64,000 nucleotides of DNA from Chitinophaga sp. CF118 (GTDB lineage: Bacteria > Bacteroidota > Bacteroidia > Chitinophagales > Chitinophagaceae): assembly GCF_900112615.1 (NCBI RefSeq), contig NZ_FOMK01000001.1, forward strand, positions 1,116,001-1,180,000. Direction: 5' to 3'. Each line of letters opens with the position of its first letter. Position 1 is the stretch's first letter. A program made the position numbers and the translations under genes. The notes under the pieces are model-generated. The model searched no databases. It was not told where the DNA came from and saw nothing but the letters and a program-made list of their open reading frames with translations. Shown piece by piece: positions 54,840 through 63,494 of this stretch.

Positions 54840-55663
54840 GCTTCTGCCTTCAGTTTCTCAGATAATTCCTTTACGGCCTGGATTACCCTGGGTCCAAAAC
54901 CTGTGAGTAATTGTCCGTCCATCACGATCACTTTCTTTTCTTTTCCGGCAGTGGTTTGCGGAACGCCCTGCACTTTCAGCAAACCATCTACCCCACCCAT
55001 ACTTTTCAGTCCTTCATCAAACATCAGGATCACATCCGGGTTGGCTGTTACCAGTGCTTCCGGCGTAAGTGGTTTAAAATCACTGAAACCGGTAGCAGCA
55101 TTCTGTGCACCTGCCAGACTGATGATCTTATCCAATGGAGTTTCTTTACCGGCTACCATCATGGTGCCAGCTCCACGGGCATATATAAACAACACTTTCT
55201 TGCCTTTTGCAACAATATGCAGTTCCTTTTGTTCTTTATCAAGTTGTTTACACAGCGCAATTCCTTTTGCAGGCACCTGTAATGCAGCGGCCACTTCGGT
55301 GATTAACTTTTTGGTGCCTTCCACAGAAAATTCCTGTTTCAACAACACTGTTTTCACACCCACATTTTTAAATTGTTCAATAACTGTTGGCTGAATGAAA
55401 TTATCTGTTGCCAGTATCAGATCCGGTTGTAAGGCCAGTACCGGTTCAGCAGAAATATTACGGTTATGCCCTACTTTAGGAACCTTTTGCATAGTTACCG
55501 GGTAAGTACTGGTCACATCCGTACCTACCAGTGTTTTTTCAAAGCCCAGGGCACAAACAATTTCTGTTATAGCGCCATTGAGCGATACTATACGTTTTTG
55601 AGCATGCACACTGGCCGATTGCAGAAAGCCTGCAATAAATAATATAATCAGGGAACGTTTCAT
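54836..55663 (-). CDS. hmuT: Heme ABC transporter substrate-binding protein
   Basis: A 275-residue periplasmic binding protein (start 55663 gives signal peptide MKRSLIILFIAGFLQSASVHA; the longer frame adds 21 residues upstream). It has the two-lobed helical-backbone fold of the BtuF/HmuT class: RIVSLNGAITEIVCALGFEK, LVGTDVTSTYP, ILATDNFIQPTVIEQ, and AGAQNAATGFSDFKPLTPEA. It delivers heme to HmuUV. It is the first gene of the hmuTUVS operon, and the 200-plus bases before it are rich in stem-loops. Confidence 0.9.
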   Translation of the reverse strand: MKRSLIILFIAGFLQSASVHAQKRIVSLNGAITEIVCALGFEKTLVGTDVTSTYPVTMQKVPKVGHNRNISAEPVLALQPDLILATDNFIQPTVIEQFKNVGVKTVLLKQEFSVEGTKKLITEVAAALQVPAKGIALCKQLDKEQKELHIVAKGKKVLFIYARGAGTMMVAGKETPLDKIISLAGAQNAATGFSDFKPLTPEALVTANPDVILMFDEGLKSMGGVDGLLKVQGVPQTTAGKEKKVIVMDGQLLTGFGPRVIQAVKELSEKLKAEA

Positions 55664-55697
55664 TATTAATGTGGTATTGAAAGAATGATAAAAATAA

Positions 55698-55942
55698 TGG
55701 CTGACCCTACCCGGGGTTTGGGTCAACCATCGCTTACCGGGAGCACTTTACTCCGCCATGCTCCGGCAAGTATCTTAATAAGGTAACAAAAGGTCATAAA
55801 GTGCAGCAATGGCACATAAAAATCCCTTACGGAACTTTATGACATTCCGGTGTACGTGTTGAGTTGTAAATAAATGGATCAGTTATCTCATAGAGGTATG
55901 CGGATCATACCCTGCAAGCTACTGACAGGTGTGGCGGAGTAA
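55698..55942 (-). ncRNA. Structured leader candidate upstream of hmuTUVS
   Basis: Read on the minus strand, this stretch holds: TTACTCCGCCA (55932-55942), GGTATG/CATACC (55895-55911), GTCATAAAGT/ACTTTATGAC with an inner GTGC/GCAC (55793-55843), a CCGGAGCA/TGCT-CCGG stem whose loop is TGGCGGAGTAA (55737-55766), and TGGTTGACCC/GGGTCAGCCA followed by T-rich sequence (55698-55729). The loop is an exact complement of the distal 11-base word, which would form a loop-to-distal pairing as in riboswitches. No open frame is visible. The remainder of 55664-56154 is AT-rich, apart from the palindrome listed next. Confidence 0.45.
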
Positions 55943-56080
55943 TTGAGTGATGCGAAGCTACGTCATAGAAGTGTAAAGTATTGATCAAATCGGGAAATTT
56001 TCATGACAATCTTTACGCAAAACGAAATATTCAAATTTCTCAATATTTATGGATTTTCTCAAATTCCACTTTTTATCCTG

Positions 56081-56092
56081 TGGTTTAAACCA
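56081..56092. promoter_or_regulatory. 12-base palindrome TGGTTTAAACCA
   Basis: A perfect palindrome 62 bases ahead of the ATG of the small plus-strand gene; possible operator. Confidence 0.35.
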
Positions 56093-56154
56093 AATACTTT
56101 TAAGGATTGTTAACTAATAAAGCCACCTATCATTTGAATAAAAAACATCTGCCC

Positions 56155-56406
56155 ATGGATTGGGATGAATTACTAAATCCACTATCGCCACTTTATCAGG
56201 ATGCGATGCGCGAGCAACAAAGACTGGTCAACCTGCAGGATGGATTGATTACCGCTACCAAGCGATTGGTTTCTTCTATATACCCACAGATTTATCACCT
56301 CGAATCTGCCGGGTATACGGAATTAGATACTACTATTATTGCAGAATGTGTGAAGCTGTCGTGTAGACTAAATGAGATTATTGCGAAACATTATGTTGAA
56401 GAGTGA
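56155..56406 (+). CDS. Small hypothetical protein
   Basis: An 83-residue cytoplasmic protein (MDWDELLNPLSPLYQD, AMREQQRLVNLQDGLIT, CVKLSCRLNEIIAKHYVEE), likely all helical. A TTG at 56107 would add 16 residues; the ATG at 56155 is the better start. I recognise no domain. It ends seven bases before the convergent stop of the DUF4249 gene. Confidence 0.5.
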   Translation: MDWDELLNPLSPLYQDAMREQQRLVNLQDGLITATKRLVSSIYPQIYHLESAGYTELDTTIIAECVKLSCRLNEIIAKHYVEE

Positions 56407-56412
56407 ACTGGA

Positions 56413-57288
56413 TTATTCTATATTAAAGTTGAGTACCGTTGCATTTATACCAGCTACAATACCATACCCATTCTGCACATTAGAGTAGATATTTACCGGA
56501 TTTAACACAAAATCAATATCATCATCCTGCCACTGATCATTAGCAGCAAGCAGATATTTGTACGCCCCTTTTGTTAAACCACATACTTCTATAATGAGAT
56601 GTGGTGAAACTGATATATCCTTTTCTGTTTGCATAATAAAGATCGCCTCTTTTCCATTCAGCAATACATCTGAAATAATGATATCGCTATAATAAGCGTC
56701 TCCTATTATATCGATAAAACTATTCGTAAATGAAGGATCGGGACGACACTTTATTGTATCTTTTTTATTTTTCACCAGTTCTCCATTGATGCTGTCTGCT
56801 TTATAAAAACGGATTCGGTAATAATTAGTTTCAGCAGCATTATCAATTAATGTGAAACGGATACGATTAGTATTAGCTTGTGCATGCACATCTTTTATTA
56901 CCGGACGTGCGGGTGTACTGTCTATAGCAGTAACACTATCCAATCCTTTATACGTTACGCCAATAGTATATTTTTTCCCCTTTAGGGCAACGCTCTCCGA
57001 TACGTAATAACCATGGCCATTAATCACCTGCCAGTGTGGTGCAGGTAATGCGACTCCATCTTCTTCCAACGTTACAGCAGCACCCTTTAATTCAGGGAAT
57101 TGCAGATTTCCAGATTCGCGGACCGGCTTGCTCAGCGTAGCACGGATATAAATCAGGCTATCCGGCTGGATCAGACTGTTGAGCACGATTTTATCTCCCT
57201 CGTAAGGAATATTAATTTTAGATTCCTTTTGACAACCTGCACATAACAGGATCAGCAATACAACATAAACTAAGTATGTACGTACCAT
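56413..57288 (-). CDS. DUF4249 lipoprotein
   Basis: A 291-residue lipoprotein (lipobox LLCAGC) of the DUF4249 family of Bacteroidota: INIPYEGDKIVLNSLIQPDS, IYIRATLSKPV, and a C-terminal stretch YKYLLAANDQWQDDDIDFVL. The fold is all-beta. These proteins usually accompany an STN-type TonB receptor, here the gene four bases upstream, and may sit on the outer leaflet as a partner. Ligand unknown. Confidence 0.85.
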   Translation of the reverse strand: MVRTYLVYVVLLILLCAGCQKESKINIPYEGDKIVLNSLIQPDSLIYIRATLSKPVRESGNLQFPELKGAAVTLEEDGVALPAPHWQVINGHGYYVSESVALKGKKYTIGVTYKGLDSVTAIDSTPARPVIKDVHAQANTNRIRFTLIDNAAETNYYRIRFYKADSINGELVKNKKDTIKCRPDPSFTNSFIDIIGDAYYSDIIISDVLLNGKEAIFIMQTEKDISVSPHLIIEVCGLTKGAYKYLLAANDQWQDDDIDFVLNPVNIYSNVQNGYGIVAGINATVLNFNIE

Positions 57289-57292
57289 TATT

Positions 57293-59932
57293 CTAAAATT
57301 TTAGAGAGTAAGTTACACTTGGTAAAAGCGGTAACAGACTTATCTCTGAAAGATAACGTTCCTGCTTTGCCCTGTCTGTTACGATACTATAGAACTGAGG
57401 ATTTCTTTGATTGTAGGCGTTATATAAACTAAAAGTCCAGCTCTTCACCCAATACTTTTTCTTTTTTGTATAAGTAGCACTCAGATCCAGACGGTGCTGA
57501 TTCCTGCCGCGAAACTGATTACGATTACTTACACGATCCAGAATAGGGACATTTGACGGAGTATCCCACGGCGATGGATTATTGATCCCTTCATAACTGG
57601 CTACCGGTAATGTTAATGGCAAACCAGAAGTATATTCCCAGCTGGCAGACATTTCCCAGCATTTACCCAACCGTTGTATAATCACGATTTCCACATCATG
57701 ACGACGATCATATTTATAAGGAAACGGTTTGCCTTTATTTACTTTTTTGAATTGCCTGTCCGACCAAGCCAGTGTATACCCTATCCATCCTCTTGTAGTT
57801 CCGGTCTTCTTTTCCAGTAATACTTCACCGCCATAACTCCGACCAATACCTGTTACTACCTGTTCATCCCAATTTGTATTACCTGTACTAAAAAGAGCTG
57901 CATTTTCTTTGTACTCAATCACATTATCCATGGTCTTATAATAAGTCTCTACAGAATACGCAAACATATTATTCCTGCTCATTTTACTAACTCCCAGGGA
58001 TACCTGACGGGAAAACATAGGGTTTACCCTACTTGTAGAAGGTACCCACAAATCTGTAGGCAAACTGGTACCACCATCAGTCAGCAGATGCAGGTATTGA
58101 TTCATATGTGTGTAAGACATTTTCAGTGCCCAGTTATGCGGTAATTTATACCTCACTCCCAACCTGGGCTGAATGGAATTATACCAGACTTTATCTATTA
58201 AGAATCCTGAAATATGCAGGCCGGCATTCAGATGCAGTGATGATGAGATATCCCAGTCATCTTCTCCATATAAAGCAACTTCTGCCCCCCACGTAGCTTT
58301 CTTATTGTAAGCAGTATCTATAGGTGGCCGTTCATTATAATAATTTTTCAGGATAGATACACCAGGATTAAAAATGTGGGAGATTCCACTCATTCCAAAT
58401 TTAACAGTGTGCTGAGGATTGGGACGATATTCAAAATCAAGTTTTGCTAATCCATCTCTGATCTTTGAATAATACTTCCCATACAAATGGGATGCATCAG
58501 CAATACGAACTGAATTATAATTATAACTGAAATCAGTGGAAAAAGAATAGCGGGAAAAATTTAATGTAACATTGGCAAATAACTGTGGATTAAATATATG
58601 GTTCCATCGTAAAGTAGCGGCAACATTTCCCCATCCCATACGCGTAAGCTCATTCTCTTTATAATAATCGGAGCCATCAGAATAAGCAACACTTTTCTCG
58701 CTCTTCACTGAAAAGTGATCATCACCTATATATCCACTGAAATAAATACGGTTTTCAGGAGAAAAAATATGATTGATTTTTACATTAGCATCATAGAAAT
58801 AAACAGATGCGGAGTTTCCCGTATTATTATCATCATCGCTGTTAATATCAAGCTCATTGATCAGCAGATCTGTATAAGAACGTCGTGCAGATACGAGGAA
58901 CGATGTTTTATTTTTTACGATAGGGCCTTCTACCATAAACTTGGCAGCAATCAGGCCTATCGCAGCTTCACCATGATAGTGCTGCATGTCTCCGTCTTTC
59001 ATGGAAACATCTACAATAGAAGATAACCGTCCGCCATAGCGTGCAGGAAAAGCACCTTTATAAAAATCTGTATTCTTCACAATATCAGGATTGAATACTG
59101 AAAAAATACCCAGTAAATGAGAGGCATTAAATACCGGCGTTCCATCAAGCAGAATAAGATTCTGATCAGGGCTGCCACCTCTTACATTCAAAGAACCTCC
59201 ACCATCCATCCCTCCTGATACTCCTGGCTGTGCTGCAAGGGTTCGCATCAGATCAGCTTCACCCAACAGCCGTGGCATTGATTTTACATCTGCCATCGAA
59301 ACATTGAGCCGGCTCATCTGCATTTGTGTGGCCTGATGATTAAGGTATGATTCTGATACCACTACTTCCTGTAAACTGTTCAATGGCTGCAATGGAACAA
59401 TCACCTGTTTCTTGCTGATTCCTGTAACCGGCAACCGTACAGGCGTATAGCCAATGTATGTTACCTGCAGACTGCTGGTATCTTTCGGTAGGGTAAGACT
59501 GAAAAAACCGTACTGATTGGTGATGGTACCTGTTTGTTGTGCAGGCGAATAAATAGTAGCGCCTATCAGTCTTTCGCCGGTGCGTAAATCCTGTACATAA
59601 CCACTCACTGTATACTGTGCATCCTTTTTAACAGTGAGCACAATCTGCTCTCCTATACGGGCAAAACGAATATTGTAGGGGGAAAAAAGATCCTCCAGTA
59701 ATTTCTTCAGGGGCTTGTCATGTACATTCAACGTTATCCTTCGCGAGAGGTTAACAATATCCCTGCTATAGGAAAAATGAATATTATACTGCTGCTCAAG
59801 TAATTCACATACTGCCAGCAACGGTTGATCATGAATTGAGACAGTTACTTTTGTTTGCCAGTCCCACCCAAACACCTGCCCGGGAATGCATATCATTAAC
59901 ATTCCCAACAGTACTTTTCCCATCAGCGACAT
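57293..59932 (-). CDS. TonB-dependent receptor with STN and carboxypeptidase-like domains
   Basis: An 879-residue outer-membrane receptor. A signal peptide (MSLMGKVLLGMLMICIPGQV) is followed by an STN domain (about 30-110, ISIHDQPLL-like text around KVTVSIHDQPLLAVCELLEQ), a carboxypeptidase-regulatory-like domain (about 112-195, VSGYVQDLRTGERLIGATIY), a plug (about 215-335, GGSLNVRGGSPDQNLILLDG) and a barrel ending in SVTYSLKF. The STN domain implies control through a FecR protein, but only a FecR fragment is found upstream (60014-60259). It is one operon with the DUF4249 gene. Confidence 0.92.
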   Translation of the reverse strand: MSLMGKVLLGMLMICIPGQVFGWDWQTKVTVSIHDQPLLAVCELLEQQYNIHFSYSRDIVNLSRRITLNVHDKPLKKLLEDLFSPYNIRFARIGEQIVLTVKKDAQYTVSGYVQDLRTGERLIGATIYSPAQQTGTITNQYGFFSLTLPKDTSSLQVTYIGYTPVRLPVTGISKKQVIVPLQPLNSLQEVVVSESYLNHQATQMQMSRLNVSMADVKSMPRLLGEADLMRTLAAQPGVSGGMDGGGSLNVRGGSPDQNLILLDGTPVFNASHLLGIFSVFNPDIVKNTDFYKGAFPARYGGRLSSIVDVSMKDGDMQHYHGEAAIGLIAAKFMVEGPIVKNKTSFLVSARRSYTDLLINELDINSDDDNNTGNSASVYFYDANVKINHIFSPENRIYFSGYIGDDHFSVKSEKSVAYSDGSDYYKENELTRMGWGNVAATLRWNHIFNPQLFANVTLNFSRYSFSTDFSYNYNSVRIADASHLYGKYYSKIRDGLAKLDFEYRPNPQHTVKFGMSGISHIFNPGVSILKNYYNERPPIDTAYNKKATWGAEVALYGEDDWDISSSLHLNAGLHISGFLIDKVWYNSIQPRLGVRYKLPHNWALKMSYTHMNQYLHLLTDGGTSLPTDLWVPSTSRVNPMFSRQVSLGVSKMSRNNMFAYSVETYYKTMDNVIEYKENAALFSTGNTNWDEQVVTGIGRSYGGEVLLEKKTGTTRGWIGYTLAWSDRQFKKVNKGKPFPYKYDRRHDVEIVIIQRLGKCWEMSASWEYTSGLPLTLPVASYEGINNPSPWDTPSNVPILDRVSNRNQFRGRNQHRLDLSATYTKKKKYWVKSWTFSLYNAYNQRNPQFYSIVTDRAKQERYLSEISLLPLLPSVTYSLKF

Positions 59933-60013
59933 ACTTTATTTTTATTCTTCATGCTACTTTAATTCAATTCCTGTTGTATGCTGTACAACAGGAATACTTA
60001 ATCATATAGGTAA

Positions 60014-60259
60014 TTACTTCCAGTACATTTCAAACCAGTTCTCCCATAAAAGTGGACGGTTACCTCCTACCCAGTACAGTTGCACAATAAACGGATGAAC
60101 AGCGCCTGGGGTTACATCAAACATTGCTTTTCCTTCCAGTTTTACCTTATGGTGACGACTTCCAATACCTTCAGATATAATTCGGCAGCCATCAACCAGG
60201 TCAGCATGGTTATGAGTGCAAAAATAATACTCCGGCGTAAAGATCAATACCTTAATCAA
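60014..60259 (-). pseudogene. FecR remnant upstream of the STN receptor
   Basis: An 81-codon frame without a sound start (TTG). Its middle reads VKLEGKAMFDVTPGAVHPFI, which matches the FecR core (LEGEAYFDV....HPFIV), preceded by DLVDGCRIISEGIGS, a shortened form of the usual ADGTRVWLN region. Both ends are unlike FecR. It lies directly upstream of, and in the same direction as, the STN receptor, where a FecR gene is expected. I read it as a degraded fecR with internal and flanking deletions. Confidence 0.55.
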
Positions 60260-60332
60260 TAATAAAAGTTACTATTTTATGCATGTGGCAACAGGTAACG
60301 CTTTTTTTCATACCCCCAAACGTTCTGTATAT

Positions 60333-60340
60333 TATCTTTG
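60333..60340 (+). promoter_or_regulatory. Candidate pyrD -7 box TATCTTTG
   Basis: TATCTTTG matches the Bacteroidota -7 box and ends seven bases before the pyrD ATG, so the transcript would be almost leaderless; a -33 box is not clear. Confidence 0.45.
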
Positions 60341-60347
60341 TGCCCGC

Positions 60348-61370
60348 ATGTACAATCTTATCAAAAAAATATTGTTCCGCTTCCCGCCGGAACAAATTCA
60401 CTACCAGGTAATGAAAGGACTGCAGGTGTTACATCATCTGCCGATGGGGAAAAAGCTCGTGCACACTTTTTGTATGCCGGCAAATAAAAGACTGGAAAGA
60501 CAACTATGGGGACTAACATTTAAAAACCCTGTAGGACTGGCGGCGGGCTTCGACAAAGATGCTAAATACACTGACGAACTGGCCAGCCTGGGATTCGGAT
60601 TTGTGGAAATTGGAACGGTTACACCAATTGCTCAACCGGGGAACGATCAGCCCCGCTTATTCCGTCTTCCGGCAGATAAAGCCCTCATTAACAGGATGGG
60701 CTTTAATAACGGGGGGGCTGTGGCTGCAGCTAAACGACTGCAAAAACGACGGTCGGATATTATCATAGGCGGTAATATTGGCAAGAACAAACTTACACCT
60801 AACGATGAAGCGATCAGCGATTACGAAAAATGCTTCCATTCCCTATTTGATGTGGTAGACTACTTCGTTGTAAATGTAAGCTCTCCCAATACACCCAACC
60901 TGCGGGCATTACAGGAAAAAGAACCATTGAAACAATTGTTGCATCATCTGCAAACATTGAATTCTCTTAAGTCCAAACCTAAACCTATCCTGCTGAAAAT
61001 AGCACCGGATCTTACCAACAGTCAGCTGGATGATATCATAGAGATAATCCAGGAAACTAAACTGGCTGGTATTGTAGCCACCAATACCACCATCAGCCGG
61101 GAAGGTTTGAAAACACCTGAAAGTGAAGTGACAGCTATCGGTGCCGGCGGATTAAGTGGCCTGCCTGTAAAGGAAAGGGCAACGGAAGTAATTCGCTACA
61201 TTCATCAGCATACCGGTGGCAATGTTCCTATCATCGCCGTAGGCGGCATCTTCACAGCTGCAGATGCACAGGAAAAACTGGATGCGGGCGCATCACTGGT
61301 ACAGGTGTATACCGGCTTTATATATGAAGGCCCTACTATTGTGAAGAAGATCTGTGAAGGACTTAAATAA
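60348..61370 (+). CDS. pyrD: Dihydroorotate dehydrogenase (quinone type)
   Basis: A 340-residue class 2 enzyme that oxidises dihydroorotate to orotate in pyrimidine synthesis, passing electrons to membrane quinone. The N-terminal helices ([20 protein letters not shown]) attach it to the membrane; the FMN-barrel carries [37 protein letters not shown], the catalytic Ser in [16 protein letters not shown], and [19 protein letters not shown]. The start at 60348 follows the -7 box; the longer frame is not needed. It is convergent with rsmE, overlapping it by eight bases. Confidence 0.95.
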   Translation: MYNLIKKILFRFPPEQIHYQVMKGLQVLHHLPMGKKLVHTFCMPANKRLERQLWGLTFKNPVGLAAGFDKDAKYTDELASLGFGFVEIGTVTPIAQPGNDQPRLFRLPADKALINRMGFNNGGAVAAAKRLQKRRSDIIIGGNIGKNKLTPNDEAISDYEKCFHSLFDVVDYFVVNVSSPNTPNLRALQEKEPLKQLLHHLQTLNSLKSKPKPILLKIAPDLTNSQLDDIIEIIQETKLAGIVATNTTISREGLKTPESEVTAIGAGGLSGLPVKERATEVIRYIHQHTGGNVPIIAVGGIFTAADAQEKLDAGASLVQVYTGFIYEGPTIVKKICEGLK

Positions 61371-62064
61371 CATTTATTGCATTCATCATAGTACACGCTA
61401 CTACCCCGGCTGTTTCCGTACGCAGCCGGGTATTTCCCAGTGATACCGGCCGGAAACCCTGTTGCAGGGCGCCTGTAATTTCCTCCGGCGTAAAATCACC
61501 TTCTGGGCCTATCAACATTAATGTATCTTTTCCTGCCTGCATGGCCTGCCACAAATGGGCCTTTTCTTCCGGTAAACAATGTGCTATAAATAACTGGCTG
61601 GCGCCGGGTTGCTGAATCAGTTTATCAAAAGTGGCAGGTGCCGCCAGTTCAGGTAAATAGTATTGTTGCGATTGCAGCATGGCTGCTACCAGGATATTCT
61701 CAAAGCGATCTGCCCGGAATTTTTCCTTTTCCGTACGCTGACTGATCAATGGAATCACTGTCTGCACCCCTATCTCCGTTGCCTTTTCCAGGAACCACTC
61801 TATACGTGATGTATTTTTGGTAAAAGAAATGGCAATACGTACCGGATTTGTTACCGGCGGGATTAACGTATACAGCGTAATCTTCAGTACACATTTCTTC
61901 CTGTTATCATCTGTAATCACTGCTGTATAACGGCCACCACGACCGTCTGTAAGCAATACTTCTTCTCCGGCGGTATGCCGTAATACCTGGATGCAATATT
62001 TGGATGTTGGCTCATCCATTGTATAGGTGCCTGCCTGCGGAGAAATATCTTTTGCGTAAAACAT
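61363..62064 (-). CDS. rsmE: 16S rRNA (uracil-1498-N3)-methyltransferase
   Basis: A 233-residue RNA methyltransferase of the SPOUT class that methylates 16S rRNA U1498. The N-terminal PUA-like domain starts [18 protein letters not shown], and the knotted C-terminal domain holds SAM-binding [12 protein letters not shown] and [13 protein letters not shown]. The ATG at 62064 is chosen because normal family members start at this point; the upstream frame runs into the MATE gene. It begins four bases after the MATE stop, so both share a transcript, and it overlaps pyrD convergently. Confidence 0.93.
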   Translation of the reverse strand: MFYAKDISPQAGTYTMDEPTSKYCIQVLRHTAGEEVLLTDGRGGRYTAVITDDNRKKCVLKITLYTLIPPVTNPVRIAISFTKNTSRIEWFLEKATEIGVQTVIPLISQRTEKEKFRADRFENILVAAMLQSQQYYLPELAAPATFDKLIQQPGASQLFIAHCLPEEKAHLWQAMQAGKDTLMLIGPEGDFTPEEITGALQQGFRPVSLGNTRLRTETAGVVACTMMNAINVI

Positions 62065-62068
62065 ATCC

Positions 62069-63424
62069 TTACACGTTAATTGCTGCAAAATTATCATTTT
62101 CAAGGATAGCCTTCTTTGTCTTATGCTGGAACCTGAAAAACAATAGGATTGATGCCGTAAGCAATCCCAGTAATAATCCCCACCAGATACCCTGGACGCC
62201 AAAATTTAAGTAGATGCCAAAGAAATAACCTACCGGCAATCCTAATCCCCAGTAAGCCAGAAAGGTAATAATGGTAGGCACCTTCACATCTCCCATTCCG
62301 CGTAAAATACCAAGCCCAACTACCTGCGTACCATCGAACAGCTGGAAAAAGGCAGCGATAATGATCAGGTGTGCAGCAATGTCCACCACTGCGGAATCAC
62401 TGATATACATCAAGGGTAGCAGCCGGCAACTCAGCATAAAGATAAATGCTGTAGTACTCATCATTGCTAATACCATATGATAACTGGCAATGGCAGACAA
62501 GCGCAGCTCTTTAAACTGCATGGCACCAAAGTGATTCCCGCTTTTAATACCCGCTGCCGCAGAAATGCCGCTCGCCATCATATAAGTGATGGAAGCCAGG
62601 TTGATAGCTATCTGGTGTGCCGCCTGTTCTTTCGCACCTATCCATCCTGCCATAATAATAGCACCACTAAAGGCACTGATTTCAAAAATATATTGCAAGG
62701 CTACAGGGGTACCGATGCCCAGTATTTTTTTTATGGCCTCGCCGGATAATTGCCAGTGTCCAAACTGCCGGATATACTGGCGGAAGCGGGGGCTTTTCAG
62801 TACATACCAGGCCATGGCAATACCCATTAGTGAACGGTCGGTAAGTGTGGCAATACCTACTCCAACCACTCCCATATTAAATCCGTATACCAATATAATT
62901 CCTAAAACGATGTTGAGTACATTTCCCACAATGCTGATATTCATGGCCTGGCGCGTGAATCCTAATCCTTCTGCAAACTGCTTGAAGCTGAGAAAAACCA
63001 TCAACGGAAAAAACGAAGCACCCAGGAATTGCAGGAAAGGGCGTGCCTGTTCCTGTACATCGGCTTCCTGATGAAGCAGATGCAGATAATTACTACCGAT
63101 AATAATAGTGGTAGAGAGAACTAATCCCAATATAAGGTTAATGACTAAGCTATGCCGCAGCAGGGAACCACAGGCATCAATATTACCACGACCATGTTCC
63201 TGTGCAATAAGTGGTGTAAGTCCGTAGGACATGCCAATTCCCATCACCATAAATACAGAGAACAAACTACTACCCAATGCTACAGCGGCAAGCGGTACGT
63301 CACCTTTATGGCCAATGATTATTGTATCTGACAAAGCCACAAGAGTATGCCCTAGTTGGGAGATGACCACAGGGTAGGCTAAACGGAAATTATCTTTATA
63401 ATACTGTTGATATTTCTTCCACAT
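62069..63424 (-). CDS. MATE-family efflux transporter
   Basis: A 451-residue, 12-span multidrug and toxin extrusion protein of the NorM/DinF type: YPVVISQLGHTLVALSDTII in the first span, MGIGMSYGLTPLIAQEHGRG, GTPVALQYIFEISAFSGAI at the start of the second half, and GISAAAGIKSGNHFGAMQFK. It exchanges cations or protons for drugs or metabolites. It is followed at once by rsmE. Substrate unknown. Confidence 0.92.
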   Translation of the reverse strand: MWKKYQQYYKDNFRLAYPVVISQLGHTLVALSDTIIIGHKGDVPLAAVALGSSLFSVFMVMGIGMSYGLTPLIAQEHGRGNIDACGSLLRHSLVINLILGLVLSTTIIIGSNYLHLLHQEADVQEQARPFLQFLGASFFPLMVFLSFKQFAEGLGFTRQAMNISIVGNVLNIVLGIILVYGFNMGVVGVGIATLTDRSLMGIAMAWYVLKSPRFRQYIRQFGHWQLSGEAIKKILGIGTPVALQYIFEISAFSGAIIMAGWIGAKEQAAHQIAINLASITYMMASGISAAAGIKSGNHFGAMQFKELRLSAIASYHMVLAMMSTTAFIFMLSCRLLPLMYISDSAVVDIAAHLIIIAAFFQLFDGTQVVGLGILRGMGDVKVPTIITFLAYWGLGLPVGYFFGIYLNFGVQGIWWGLLLGLLTASILLFFRFQHKTKKAILENDNFAAINV

Positions 63425-63441
63425 AGTTATTCAGGGAAAGT

Positions 63442-63477
63442 AAAAAGGGTGTCCCGTTTAAGCGTGACACCCTTTTT
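63442..63477 (-). terminator. Intrinsic terminator of dnaB
   Basis: AAAAAGGGTGTC (63442-63453) and GACACCCTTTTT (63466-63477), 12-base perfect stem with T-runs on both sides, about 18 bases after the dnaB stop and ahead of the MATE gene. Confidence 0.9.
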
Positions 63478-63494
63478 ACCTTTTAATTATTTTA

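Noticed and set aside
55664..55960. Cobalamin riboswitch ahead of hmuT
   Set aside because: I cannot find the conserved B12-box or the GCCACTG core; the hmuS gene also points to heme.
56107..56154. TTG start for the small plus-strand gene
   Set aside because: The added 16 residues are unconvincing and an ATG is available at 56155.
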